Below, one piece after another: positions 11,529 to 22,595 of a DNA stretch of 64,000 nt (the stretch's first letter is position 1; each line of letters begins with the position of its first letter). Below the pieces are notes generated by a model. The model saw only the letters and a list, made by a program, of their open reading frames with translations, did no database searches and was not told where the DNA came from. This DNA is from Glomus cerebriforme. Taxonomy: Eukaryota > Glomeromycota > Glomeromycetes > Glomerales > Glomeraceae. Position numbers and translations under genes: made by a program. The stretch lies in the NCBI GenBank assembly GCA_003550305.1, contig QKYT01000310.1, positions 1 through 64,000 of the forward strand. Direction: 5' to 3'.

Positions 11529-13151
11529 AATTATCCCCTCCCCCCCGAAGACAACGGAAAAAAAGGAAAAGATATCCCATAATAAAAAATTGTTTTTTTT
11601 ATAAAAAAATTTTTAAATTTGTATTGAAATATTCAATATATTTCCATTTTGATTTCCAATCGTCTGGAAAGTTGATATTAAATGTCCAAGCACATATAAC
11701 TCCATTATTGTAAAATTGGTTATTCTCGTGGGAGTAATACTTTGAAGTTCAATATGTTTTTTTTTTTGTTTAAAATTCTGGTTTAGTTTATCAGTTATTA
11801 TTTAGTGAGAAGAATTCAATAATATTAAGTTAGATGTAAAATAAGTGGAAATAAGTGAAAATATTTTTTGAAAAGAGAATTTTGGAGATTTTTAGAGGGG
11901 GATTAAATAAAAAAAAAAAAGTGAAAACTAATAAGCCTGATTATGCGTTTCGGAAAATCTTTTGACCTGCGCAATGCACAATGATTTTAAGCCACCCTGA
12001 CGATTTATGACTTAAAAAAATCAAGATAATCAGAGACACTAGACATGCATGCTAAGTAACGATTCCTATGGAAAATTAGCCTCTCGGAAGTTCGGAAGTT
12101 CGGTTTATTTTTGCCCATTTGTTTAAACCGCAAAAATTCTTCTTAACCCTGTACGGCTTATCTTCTTGATCCGCATATATGTAGTATAGTATATAGAGGT
12201 CAAGATAGTAACACCGGGAGTCGTTTAAACCTGATTTTAAGTTTGTTGCATCGTCGATTACACGCGCTGCTTTAAACCGTGATTGCGGTTCATCTTTTTT
12301 AAAATATCATCATATTGCATTTAAAGATAAAATTAAAAATATTATATTAAAAGACTAATCTAATATCTATATTGTCAAAGATAATCTCTTTCACTTTCTC
12401 ACATAATACTCAAATTTTGCCAAATGTAGATACTTTTTCCTCATCGCATAGTTTCTCTTTCTTCACGTGTTCCCTTTAACTTCTCGACAGCCATCTATCA
12501 CTCACTAACCTTCCAAAGGTTCAGTCTGTCAGAATTAATTTTTTTTTCCTATGAAACTTTAAGAGAGGTTATTCGACACCTTCATTCTCTTGACATAATA
12601 ATATAAGTATTTGGTGCCTTTTTTAGTTGTAACTTTCTTGAATATGGTATAATGTCAAATTTTGAAATTTCAAATTAACTTCCGTATAATTGTCATAATG
12701 AAATGGCGATATTTTTTTTGGATTTTTTTGGATTTTTTTTTTTTTTTTTTTAGATCGAGGGCCAGATATATATTTAAGATCTTGTCGATTAAATTTCTGA
12801 TATCGTTAGTTGCATGCCCGAAAAAGTCGATTTGCATCTCATTCGGGCCCCACAAAAACGAATGGTCAATATAACAATTAATTAACCTCAATTGGTATAA
12901 AACCAGTTTGTTAATTAATCAGTAAAATTTCTCGCAAATTGGCAATATCACATGCAAATATATACCAACTAAGGAATTTCGCTGCTGAGGCGACAAATGT
13001 TCAACACTTTAAAACACATTCTTTTTTCCTTCTTTTAATTCTCACATATTTCAGAAGACCTCTCCCTGAATTCCCTGATTTGGCTACTTTGTTAGCTATC
13101 ATGAAATTTGTATATAACTTCAATTCATTGTCGTACCTCGTTTGAACTAGA
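11529..13151. other. Intergenic sequence
   Basis: Both strands are open for 70 codons around the T18 tract near 12730, but the translations are Phe/Lys homopolymer-driven. No gene, splice-joined frame or known repeat is supported. Confidence 0.5.
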
Positions 13152-13560
13152 ATGACGTTCCTTTTTTTTTTTTTATCTTCGTCTCTTCCTGATCGCAAAG
13201 CATTTGATGGTAGAAGGTCAATAAGGAATTCTTTTATAAAGTATAGTTTTCGAAATTCCTATGCTCTTTTGGAAAGTGAAAATTGTCAAAATCAATGCGT
13301 CTTTAAAGGACGGGATCACGTGATATATTTATTAACGATCATCATCCGTATAGCTGAAGAGAAGATCACTATCATCGACAACCGAGATCCACGAAAATGC
13401 AATTATGTGTCTAGGTAAAGATAATTAAAAGTCTATTTAATTATAAATATTTTTTTTTTATTATTGTTTATTTGAAGTCTAAGATATTCAACTTTTCAGC
13501 AGAACAGTCGGCAGTCGGCACCGTTTCTCGAAGATATCCACCACCGAAATAGGTAAAATT
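13152..13560 (+). other. Possible two-exon coding piece, unknown
   Basis: A frame running through DHVIYLLTIIIRIAEEKITI and IDNRDPRKCNYVS reaches a GGTAAAG donor near 13416. After an acceptor TTTTCAG near 13498 the phase-2 continuation reads RTVGSRHRFSKISTTEI to another GGTAAAA. Composition is less homopolymeric than usual for this window. There is no recognised family, and the next exon could not be found, so this may be a relic or chance. Confidence 0.2.
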
Positions 13561-16500
13561 ACGTCGCCCTCGTTCTCCTAAATAGCGAATAGTTTAGTGG
13601 CGTTTTGATTTACTAACAGTGCATTGTTTCTCATTTACTTTAAGCGTCGGAACATAAAGTGATGTCAAATATCCACATATTTTTACTTTAAATACAATAA
13701 GTCTAAAACTACTCCCAACACAAAATCTTAATCTTACTTCTAATCCGATTCTTCACGCTATTTTACTGGAGTCCTGATGGTTATTTTTTTTTCTAACAAT
13801 CGCGTTCAACAATGACTGATAAATGATAATATTTCTTTTTTTCTTCTTTTACGATCTTTAAATCATTAAAATGAGAAGAGAGTTGGCCACTTTTAAAATT
13901 AGAAAATAGGTAAGAGAGATTACAATGTAATAAAATGCAGCTGGAATACCAAAAAATTCACTGACCTTATCTTTTTTATATTAACCCAGCGACAACAAAT
14001 CAAAATCAATAACACGAACTCCAATAAATATTGTAGTATCCCTACAAGCCTGTAGATTTTGAATATCATATACAGTATCTCCAATTTTGGCAAAGGCTAA
14101 GGTGTTGCGGAAATATTCGACTTTTCGACCCCGTAATGAGTTATTTTCTCATCAAGCAGTGTTCTCTTAACTATCGGTTCTAGGTAAAGACGCGCATTTT
14201 TGATTTATATAGTGATTGTGGTTTCTTAATTCTCGTGTCATTTAATTTACTTCATTAATGAAAGCGTAAATTGAATGCTTGTATATAATATTCGTTTTAG
14301 ATGCACAAGCTATATTAGATCGTAGATTATTTATACCAGCAAAAGCAACGCCATGACAAATTAAGATAAAAGGAGTTACATTCGCATATGAAAATTCTGA
14401 AAATTTGATGACCTTTTTTACTAACAGCAATCAACAGTAATGAACATCAATAACAACTTAGTATAGTATCTCCATAAACAAAAAGCTGATTATTTCTTAG
14501 ACATTTAGCAAACTCATTACTCATTTGGAGATAGTGATGAAGTAGTAAATAGAACAATATAGTATTCGAGATAGAATAATCGGATATAGAAAAAATTGAT
14601 AATATAAAGTGGTGAATGTGTTGCAGAAAGGTAAAAAAAAAAAAAAAGAATTTATTAACCAATTTAATTAATATACTGTATATACTAATAACCTTTTTTT
14701 TAAAAAATTTTGTTGTATTCTTGATACAACACACAATATGCAACAAAGAAAACACCAACATATGAAAATTAAATCGATCCTTGAAACCAATCTAGTGTGG
14801 TTCCGACGATTTTGTAAGTTCAGTATATTTATAATAAGGATCCTATTAGGTTTTAAGGTAAGCAAGCTATCTGTTCCATTACAATATTCCATAATGTAAT
14901 AATCTTTCTATTCAAAAATATCTTAAGTAATCCTTGAGTAATAGAAAGATTAATATGGTAATGAATATGATAAGAAGTCGGTCATGTCCATGATGAACAG
15001 GATATGTTCTTCCTGGGAGCTCTCTATAACAGATTTTAATGACGACGTATTAGATAAGACTCTACATTATACTCTTGAGCACAACAGCAGCGATACAACA
15101 ATAGCAGACAGATTCAACACTAACAACAACTTCAATAATACTCAACTGATCAACTCACGACACAGATAATGTATCAGCTATTGCAAATGCCTGAAAGCGT
15201 GTTTCTGAAAAATATCCATATATTTTAGTATAGTATATTGTGTAAACTTATTATAATCTGGATACTTTCAAAGAGCAAGTTGGGCCTATTTTGGGTGTGC
15301 ATGACATAATCAAGACCGACCGAACTGGACCGTTAACATCCCTAATATGAAAGTACCTGTGAAATGGTAAGTCCATATCATAACGTTTTTTATTTTTTTA
15401 TTTTTTTTTAATTATACTATATATATTAGTAATTATTAATATTTTGCTTAATTTTGGTTTCAAATTAAATAGTAGACTTTTTTTTAGGGGGAAAAGTAGT
15501 TGCTGATTTTTTAAAAAAAATCATACAATTATCAAACAAGAGTAAACAAAATTTCTTTCTATAAATAATAAGAATCAGTATTATAACAATGTTCATGAAT
15601 TCACTCCCAACAAGCAAAATCGAATACGTTAAAAGAACAAATATTCATGGATGTAATTGATTTTCTCATAAGACAACCGGGCAGGAAAAAAAGGTAATTA
15701 ATATTGCTTTTAATGACCTTACAAAATTCTTAAGAATTTCTATAGATGACGATCCAGTAATAAAATGTACACGACAACATAAGAAATTTTACCGGATGAA
15801 TTTCCCCATTTTTAAAATGCGAGTTGACACTCAAGAATCAAGCATATAGGAAGCATAAACTTCAATGATCGAATAATTTAGGAGTCCTGATCCACAAATA
15901 TTATATTTCTAAAATAAAATAAAAGACATTATTTGAAACTCATAAATTCTTTTTATAATGAAATTCACTAATAATTATTTATTCGGAGTAACACACTAAT
16001 GCCCATTTTTTCATACAATCAATTTTTCATTTATTTTATATTAATACTTATGAGCGTAAGAGTGATACACTAGGATCGGGGGAGGTATACGAAATATTAT
16101 GATTTGGAATGACATTATAGTTTTGTTTTATATCGCAACGAAACAATTTATATAATTTCGAATTCAAGTTAAAGATCATTATAGGAAATAAAACGATTCA
16201 GGAAATAAAAGAAATTGAATTGAAAAATGATATAAGTGGTATATACTGAATAAATCTTTAAATTCAACTGATATTATAATCTATTCTGCGTATTCGTCAC
16301 ACGAATGAGAATTCAAGCTTTACGTGAACATCTAATCGAATTTAATGTTTCCTCTTTTTTCGCTTCTCGTATGCCGCCGATATGGTATGTCTAGCTTAGG
16401 TTTAGATTTAGGTTAGTAATTAGGATTAGCCGATTAGGATTATTTATATGTTAAAGGAACCTGAAAATTTCTTCTGTTATGAATTTATTATCCGTTATAT

Positions 16501-17065
16501 GGTTAAATTGTAGTGCTCAAGAATACAATTGATTCTGTAACTGTCCCTTCACCCTTTATTTATGATGAAAACGCCATTAGTTTCAATATTTAAACCGAAA
16601 ACTAAATATAGACTGACCCCGCTTTTTTTTAGGATCAACTAACATAATTGTTTGATAATTTTTCCGAAATCGGGATTGTTATTATTTATTAATCTTAAAA
16701 GCATACAAAATTTATTTCTTTTTTTTTTAAACACTTCCAATTGTTGTCCACGTCCAATTTCCTATGAGTTAGATGAAAACTTTGTTATTCCACCATCTCC
16801 TCCATTAACCTTAATATTTTTTAACATCCATTACTTAAAAAGAATTAAAAATATAGAAAACTATAAGGTATTATCTTAAAATTATATAAATTAAGTGCAT
16901 AAATTTGTCATTAATAGAAAGCTTATATTGCATAATACGTTTTAATAGAAAAAAAAAACGAAATAATAAAATTACGAAATATATCAAAATTTAAAAAAAG
17001 AGACCAAATTTTATAATGAAATAACGAAAAAAAGATTTAAAATAACGAAAAACGATAAAAAAAAA
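13561..17065. other. Intergenic sequence with telomere-like words
   Basis: No supported gene. An open stretch near 15680-15840 (plus; IAFNDLTKFLRISIDDDPVI) and another at 14984-15169 were read, but neither shows a family. At about 16397-16441 the words TTAGG recur (TTAGGTTTAGATTTAGG, TTAGGATTAG), resembling degenerate interstitial TTAGGG repeats. Confidence 0.4.
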
Positions 17066-18001
17066 TTAAGAATTCCACGAGGGCGTTAAGCAATCAATAA
17101 ATTCAGTCATATCTATTTCTTCAAATATTGGCAATTCCATGAATTCCATAGCTTCTTCTTGTGATAAATCTATGAAATCAGGTGTAATATTTGCATTTGA
17201 TTTATTTAAATTATTTGATTCATAATANTTTGAATTATTTGAATTACACAATACTGGCAATTCCATGAATTCCATAACTTCTTCCTGTGATGAATCTATG
17301 AAATCAGGTGTAATATTTGTATTTGATTTATTTAAATTATTTGATTCATAATAGTTTGAATTATTTGAATTACACAATACTGGCAATTCCATGAATTCCA
17401 TAACTTCTTCCTGTGATGAATCTATGAAATCAGGTGTAATATTTGTATTTGATTCATAATAATTTGAATTAGTTGAATTACAAAACTCATTTAAATCAAA
17501 AGAATAATTTGAATTAAATGAAATTAAATCATTAGATTCGTAAGAGACATTGGAATCATAAAAGTTAATTAATTCACGATTAATTTGTGGTTGTGGTGAC
17601 GATATTGAGGAAGGTTTGCTCGGTTTGCTCTTTTTGCTCTTGTGTGTATGTACGTAATTTGGAAATAATTCTTTATGTTGTATCAGGCAAAATCGATAAA
17701 TTACCTGAAACAATTGTTTTACATTTGGGTTACTCCAATCAGAATCGGGCTCTTGTATGCCATATTTTAAATTTTTTAAATAGAGAACATACGCATTTTG
17801 TGGACGAGGAACAGTGTCCACATTTGAAGGAAAAGTGAGATCATTCAATGGTAGGTTTATACGATGTGGAATACTTGCAGATAATTGATTGATTATCGAA
17901 ATTAATTCGACAGGATCATCTATTGTGGAAGGATCGTTAATATAAAAATTCACTTGAGATGGTGATGTTGTGAAAGATTGAGATGGTCGAGATCGAGGCA
18001 T
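17066..18001 (-). CDS. HMG-box protein, MATA-HMG-like, with acidic 42-residue tandem repeats
   Basis: Single exon, 311 codons, one ambiguous. Residues 64-125 form a short HMG box: VPRPQNAYVLYLKNLKYGIQ at the start and LIQHKELFPNYVHTHKSKK at the end, matching the RPxNAF...H+xxFPNY pattern of MATA-HMG DNA-binding proteins, which are expanded in Rhizophagus and named after fungal mating-type factors. A basic Lys/Ser stretch (121-132) probably serves nuclear import and DNA contacts. Residues about 176-295 are three copies of a 42-residue unit with core SQEEVMEFMELPVL between Asn/Ser/Tyr-rich linkers; the core looks like a small acidic-hydrophobic activation motif (inference). The C-terminus is again acidic. 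It is likely a nuclear transcription factor; a link to mating is only by family name. The start follows a poly-A stretch and is the only in-frame Met before the box. Confidence 0.85.
   Translation of the reverse strand: MPRSRPSQSFTTSPSQVNFYINDPSTIDDPVELISIINQLSASIPHRINLPLNDLTFPSNVDTVPRPQNAYVLYLKNLKYGIQEPDSDWSNPNVKQLFQVIYRFCLIQHKELFPNYVHTHKSKKSKPSKPSSISSPQPQINRELINFYDSNVSYESNDLISFNSNYSFDLNEFCNSTNSNYYESNTNITPDFIDSSQEEVMEFMELPVLCNSNNSNYYESNNLNKSNTNITPDFIDSSQEEVMEFMELPVLCNSNNSXYYESNNLNKSNANITPDFIDLSQEEAMEFMELPIFEEIDMTEFIDCLTPSWNS
17131..17508 (-). repeat. 126-bp coding tandem repeat within the HMG-box gene
   Basis: GGCAATTCCATGAATTCCAT recurs with offsets of exactly 126 bp (GCAATTCC at 17131, 17257, 17383). 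The period is 42 codons, so the frame is kept. The copy encoding the most N-terminal unit lacks a few linker codons, so units differ in length. The N at 17228 falls at a position that reads G at about 17354 in the next copy and A in the third, so it marks an unresolved base between near-identical copies. Confidence 0.9.
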
Positions 18002-18909
18002 ATTTTTTTATGAAAAGTAATAAAATAAAAAAAAAAAAAAAAAATAGTGTAATGAACTTTGAAGTTTGATATTAAATATTATTTCATTGTAAAAAAAAAA
18101 AAAGTAAATCTTGAAAGTTGAAAGAAAAAAGATTCAAGAAATTTTGTTCCTTTATATACTTTAAACCCATATAAAAATTTATAATAAGGAAATGTGGACA
18201 TAAAATGATCTACTTTGATGGGGTATAATTTTAATGAATTTGTTGAACAACGCGTTCTTAAAATTATAAATAGTAAAACTATAAACAATTGGAAAACAGC
18301 TTGAATAACGCTTTTATTATCAAAATCATCAAATAATTACATAATTACAATTATGATTTGAAAAAAAAGAGTATCATATGATACATATGATATCAAAGAT
18401 TTAATTTTCATCTTTGGTTTATTTACCTAATATTTTTTGATATGAAGAAATATTGGATGCGTCACGTAAATTATAATTCGTAATTTGTTCATTTGTTCAT
18501 GAATCATCATTATATTTGAATTAAACTTTATGATTAAATGGTTGTTCTTTTATTAAAAAATTTTTTTTTTTTTTTTTTGACTTGAAACGCCAATAATTTG
18601 ATTAGTAAATTCTATTCAAAAATTGCCTCAATTTTCCCGGTTATTGTAAACAACCGAATAGAAAATTAATGGCTCAACCAAATAAATTACAATAAGGTGA
18701 CGATCATTTTCTAACAACCTATCCATTGTCTTCGACAAGCTCATCCCAAAAAAGAAAAACAACACGGATATGATTCAATATTAGAAATTTATTTGTTTTT
18801 ATTTGTATTTACATTAAATATTTATAGTATGTATAATTACTATAATTGGCTTTAAAAATTATTTTTTTTTTTTTGTGTAATATAACAATATGAAACCAGT
18901 AAATGTTTT
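18002..18909. other. Upstream sequence of the HMG-box gene
   Basis: Contains A- and T-tracts (about 18030, 18090, 18565) and the palindromic ATCATATGATACATATGAT near 18373. No second gene is supported. Confidence 0.45.
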
Positions 18910-18918
18910 TCAAATTTC

Positions 18919-18970
<52 letters not shown>

Positions 18971-19573
18971 ATAGAAATTTGACCGAAGAATAAAAAACAT
19001 TTGCATAATCATGGATTTATCTTTCCGATTACAAACTTTATCGAATGGAATTATATTTTATTAATAGGAATTAAGATCATTAAACAACGAAAGAGAATTT
19101 AATACTTCACGGGGATGCGGAATAGAATATCTCTTCAATTGAAAAAAATGAATAATTTGATCATAATGATGTTACTTTAAAAATTGTAAAGCATTAAACC
19201 AGAAGGATCATAAGCCATATCTAATTTAATAAATCATCATATCTTTATATTTTCACGCATAATTAATTGGTTTATGTTTCTTATCTCAAAGAGATCTGGC
19301 GCAATTAAGAAAAAAATTAATCATATCAATTTACATATTGTGTCATAAAACGTGAATATTAATATGTTTCATTTTTTGATTAATGATAAAAATAGTAAAA
19401 ATAAAATAATATTAGCTACAAAAGAACTTTCAAATTTTTCAAAGTTTTCTAAATTAAAAAATATTGTCCATTCTAATCCAAACGAGATAATAAAAAATAC
19501 TTGATTTAGCTATCGTACCAAAATTTTAATAACGAAAAGAACCAATAATCCATTGAAAACAAAATCAATGTGT
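18910..19573. repeat. Segmental duplication, copy 1 (with A48 insertion)
   Basis: Aligns by eye with 21,835-22,595. The left part was coding: HLHNHGFIFPITNF here and HLHNRGFVFPIINF in the other copy, with mostly conservative differences. The right part (ACAAAAGAACTTTCAAA..., AACCAATAATCCATTGAAAA) is non-coding and matches 22,452-22,590. In this copy a pure run of 48 A (18921-18968) sits where the other copy has about 20 bp of mixed sequence, and an in-frame TGA follows it. Confidence 0.75.
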
Positions 19574-20744
19574 ATCTTTTTGAACCAATGTTTTTATTAT
19601 CATTATATTTTTTTTTGTATCTATAAATAATTGTTATTAAAATTAAAAGTGCAGAAATAATGATGTAACGTAATTATTATAAGTTAAATCGCGTCATAGA
19701 CGTATTTAAAGGAGGAATTAGTGTAGGGGGGCGGGTAACAAATTAAATTCTCGAAAATTCTCCAAATCTTTGGGAATTTAATTTGTTCCCCTCACAATGA
19801 ATTAAAACTATATAATACATATAACGAATTCTTGTCCCAAGTACATAATTATTTTATCAACCAATCAATATCAAGGGTCAGATCTGCGACTGAACAAATT
19901 TAAATTTTTAAGTTATACGAATACCAGCATGAAATTGGAATGGTATATATTAATCACGTAGCGTTCACATTCTGGATACGTCTTTATTATAAATATCCAA
20001 AATCTATATATGTATGTTGAAGAATGTTCATAGATAATCTACGTATGTCGGACAATCACCTTTCAAGCTTCATAAATTCCACGATTCCACACATAATATT
20101 TAGATTGATCATTAGAAAATCTGATATATTAGTACTAATGCAATATTGAATGTCGTGCATCAATCGACAAAAACAAATCCCTTATGGCAAGATTATTTAT
20201 TAAACCGTTAAAAAATTTTAATGTTTTAAATATAGTAAAGAATTATTCATTATGTGATAACAAATTAATTTAAATACATAGTAATTTGTTAAAGCAATAA
20301 AATGCATCTACTGATCTCGGTTTGTGTTAAAGATCAAAATGCAGACCTTTGTCGATCGTCAACCATTTCAAACGGTTTGTGTTCAAAATTATTGTTACAA
20401 ATATGCAGGGTTGCAGTATTCACGCACAATTGCATGTTAGATATGCAATATCACATCATTGTGTAAAATGAATACGCCCATACTGTGTGTTTCATAAGAT
20501 TTTATGCAGGTTTTTGTTGTACCCTGTTCAAATACTATATAAATTCAGCTATGATGTGCAGATTGTTTCCAAGAATTCCAGGGGAAAATTTAATTATAAA
20601 TAACCACGAAACAAAAAAAATTGAAACTAGAGAATATATAAACTGAAACATTTTCAAATATTAAAAATAATTATTATTATAACAATTTATTTCCAACTTT
20701 ATATTCAAATAATTTTATTCTTTAAACTTGATAATTCGATAAAA
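19574..20744. other. Intergenic sequence upstream of a kinase relic
   Basis: GC-richer words (GGGGGGCGGGTAACAAATTA near 19725) and an imperfect inverted pair around AATTCTCGAAAATTCTCC are present. TATAAATTCAG near 20540 and ATTATAAATAACC near 20593 could be remains of the kinase promoter. No gene is supported. Confidence 0.4.
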
Positions 20745-21340
20745 TACTCGTTGTTAATGGAATATATCGATAGTGGTACTCTTCAAGATTATTTGAATGT
20801 ACATTTTAAAAATTTCATTTTAAATGATAAATTTAAATTGGTTTTTACTGTATTATGCTTACATAATGAGAAAAAATCGGCATCACGAATTGGTAAATTA
20901 ATTTATATTTATATTACAATATTTATAATTTTTTAATAATTTTTAAAATTATTTATTCATTCATTATATTCAAAATATTCAATAATAGTTCTCTAACATG
21001 ATGAACCATAATGGCATCAAGTTAGCTGATTTTGGATTATCAAAAAGGATTGTAAGTTTAAACAACCCTAATTATAAATTGTACGGGACGATGGTTTGTA
21101 TTAATCCAAAAGATTTCTATGAAGTTGATATTGATTTGGTCATGGGAATTTTAAAAGGCGTTAGAGAACCGCCTATTCCCAACACACCTGAAGATTATGT
21201 AAAATTTGTCCTGGTAAATATAATTTAAATTAACAAATGTCTATTGAAGCGTTATACTGTATATATACTTATTTTTAATCAAATTTTTGTTTTTTTTTTA
21301 GTGTTATTAAAGTGAGCCAGATAATCGTCCAACTATTTAA
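20745..21340 (+). pseudogene. Protein kinase relic with internal deletions
   Basis: Pieces of a tyrosine-kinase-like kinase appear in order: SLLMEYIDSGTLQDYLNVHF (hinge, subdomain V), then after an intron-like gap NHNGIKLADFGLSKRI (DFG, subdomain VII), YEVDIDLVMGILKGVREPPI, then NTPEDYVK, and after another intron SEPDNRPTI (subdomain XI). The HRDxxxxN catalytic loop and subdomains VIII-X are missing, and an in-frame TAA precedes SEPDNRP where CWxxEPDNRP is expected. It cannot be an active kinase. It resembles the large Rhizophagus kinase family but is not a copy of the intact gene at 30.5 kb, which has different motifs. Confidence 0.85.
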
Positions 21341-21834
21341 AATTTGTTACAAATATAATTTTACAATAAAAATAAAAAAAAATATTTCTTTTTCTTTTTA
21401 TAAAATTTGACTACCTTGACAGTGATTAAAATTTTTTTTTTTTTTGCATGCATTTACGTCACCCTATTTTTCAAATACTATTTGTTACTTATCAGTTACG
21501 TCATCGGACGTGAATGTGGTATAATGATTGGAGTGGAGTAAAATTTTTATATCGAGACTATTCAAGATATATTGTTCGTGGCTTGATAAAGAATCACCAG
21601 AAAGATCTCTTAAAATTTTTTTAAGGTACAATACAAAATCATTATTTTTAAACTTTGGAGGAAAATTATTGGAATTTCCTAAAAAAACAATTAGTTTGTC
21701 GTTTAACTCCATTGTCTCAAAAAAAGTTCATCCCAAAAAAAAGGAAATGTAGATTTAATCATGATAAGTTTATTTGTATAAAATATTTGTAATATTGAAT
21801 AATATTATCGTATCACTTTTATATGGTTATTATT
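21341..21834. other. Sequence between kinase relic and duplication
   Basis: Overlapping frames of 74-75 codons lie on both strands at 21485-21752. Neither has a recognisable family, so no gene is called. Confidence 0.35.
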
Positions 21835-22595
21835 TTTTAGGAATTTTCCTAAGAAAATTGATGAACTTCTCGATAGAAATTGATCGAAAATTTAAGAAGT
21901 TGAAAGAACATTTACACAACCGTGGATTTGTCTTTCCAATTATAAATTTTGTCAAATGCAATTATAGGAATGAAAGCTGTCAAGCAAATTTTGAAATCAC
22001 TAATAACAGAAATCTCTCTCTAAAAGATTGTGTTGACCCTTAACACTCCCTTAACCAAGCAGATCGAATTTATGATTTTCATTCATCCTTAGTTTTTTAA
22101 CAAAAAAAAAATAATGTAATCAAACGCGGATTCCTTACATACAGTCAGTATACTGTACCTTTATTGGATGCAATGAGTCAATTTTTAATTTTATTTCATT
22201 CTTTTTATTTTAGTTGAATCCGAAATAATGATAAAAATGAATATGATATAATTATAAATCCGATTGGAAGTGGTTTTAAAATTTCTGGGGGGTTTTATCA
22301 GGTGTGTTAGATCAATTTCTACTCTGATGAATTTGTTAGAGAGACCAAAATACTGTTATTATATGAATCATTAAATACACTTTATTTTTGCAATCTTATC
22401 TTGAATGAGATCGATTAAATGATAACAATAGAAAAATATAATATTATTAGTTACAAAAAGAACTTTCAAAATCTTTTTAAAAAGTTGTTTTTCTAAAATT
22501 AAACTCAATCCAAATGCGATATTAAAAACACTTGATTTAAATACAGAACCAAATTTTAATGACTAAAGGACCAATAAACCTAATGAAAATAAATG
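21835..22595. repeat. Segmental duplication, copy 2, with a coding remnant
   Basis: Partner of 18,910-19,573. A T-rich acceptor (TTTTTTAG) at 21,834-21,840 is followed by the frame FSIEIDRKFKKLKEHLHNRG, then FVFPIINFVKCNYRNES, ending near 22,040. The same residues, broken, occur in copy 1. Protein-level conservation between the copies shows the ancestor was an exon. The family is not recognised. Confidence 0.7.

Noticed and set aside
12662..12891. Overlapping 70- and 73-codon frames on both strands
   Set aside because: They are produced by a long T/A tract; the translations are Phe or Lys runs with no domain.
14242..14892. Possible kinase relic on the minus strand (MEYCNG at about 14,890, then broken frames)
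   Set aside because: MEYCNG alone recalls the kinase hinge, but no glycine loop, HRD, DFG or other motif follows in order on either frame; the match is too short.
18809..19012. Minus-strand frame of 67 codons rich in Phe
   Set aside because: It is the translation of the A48 tract and its flanks.
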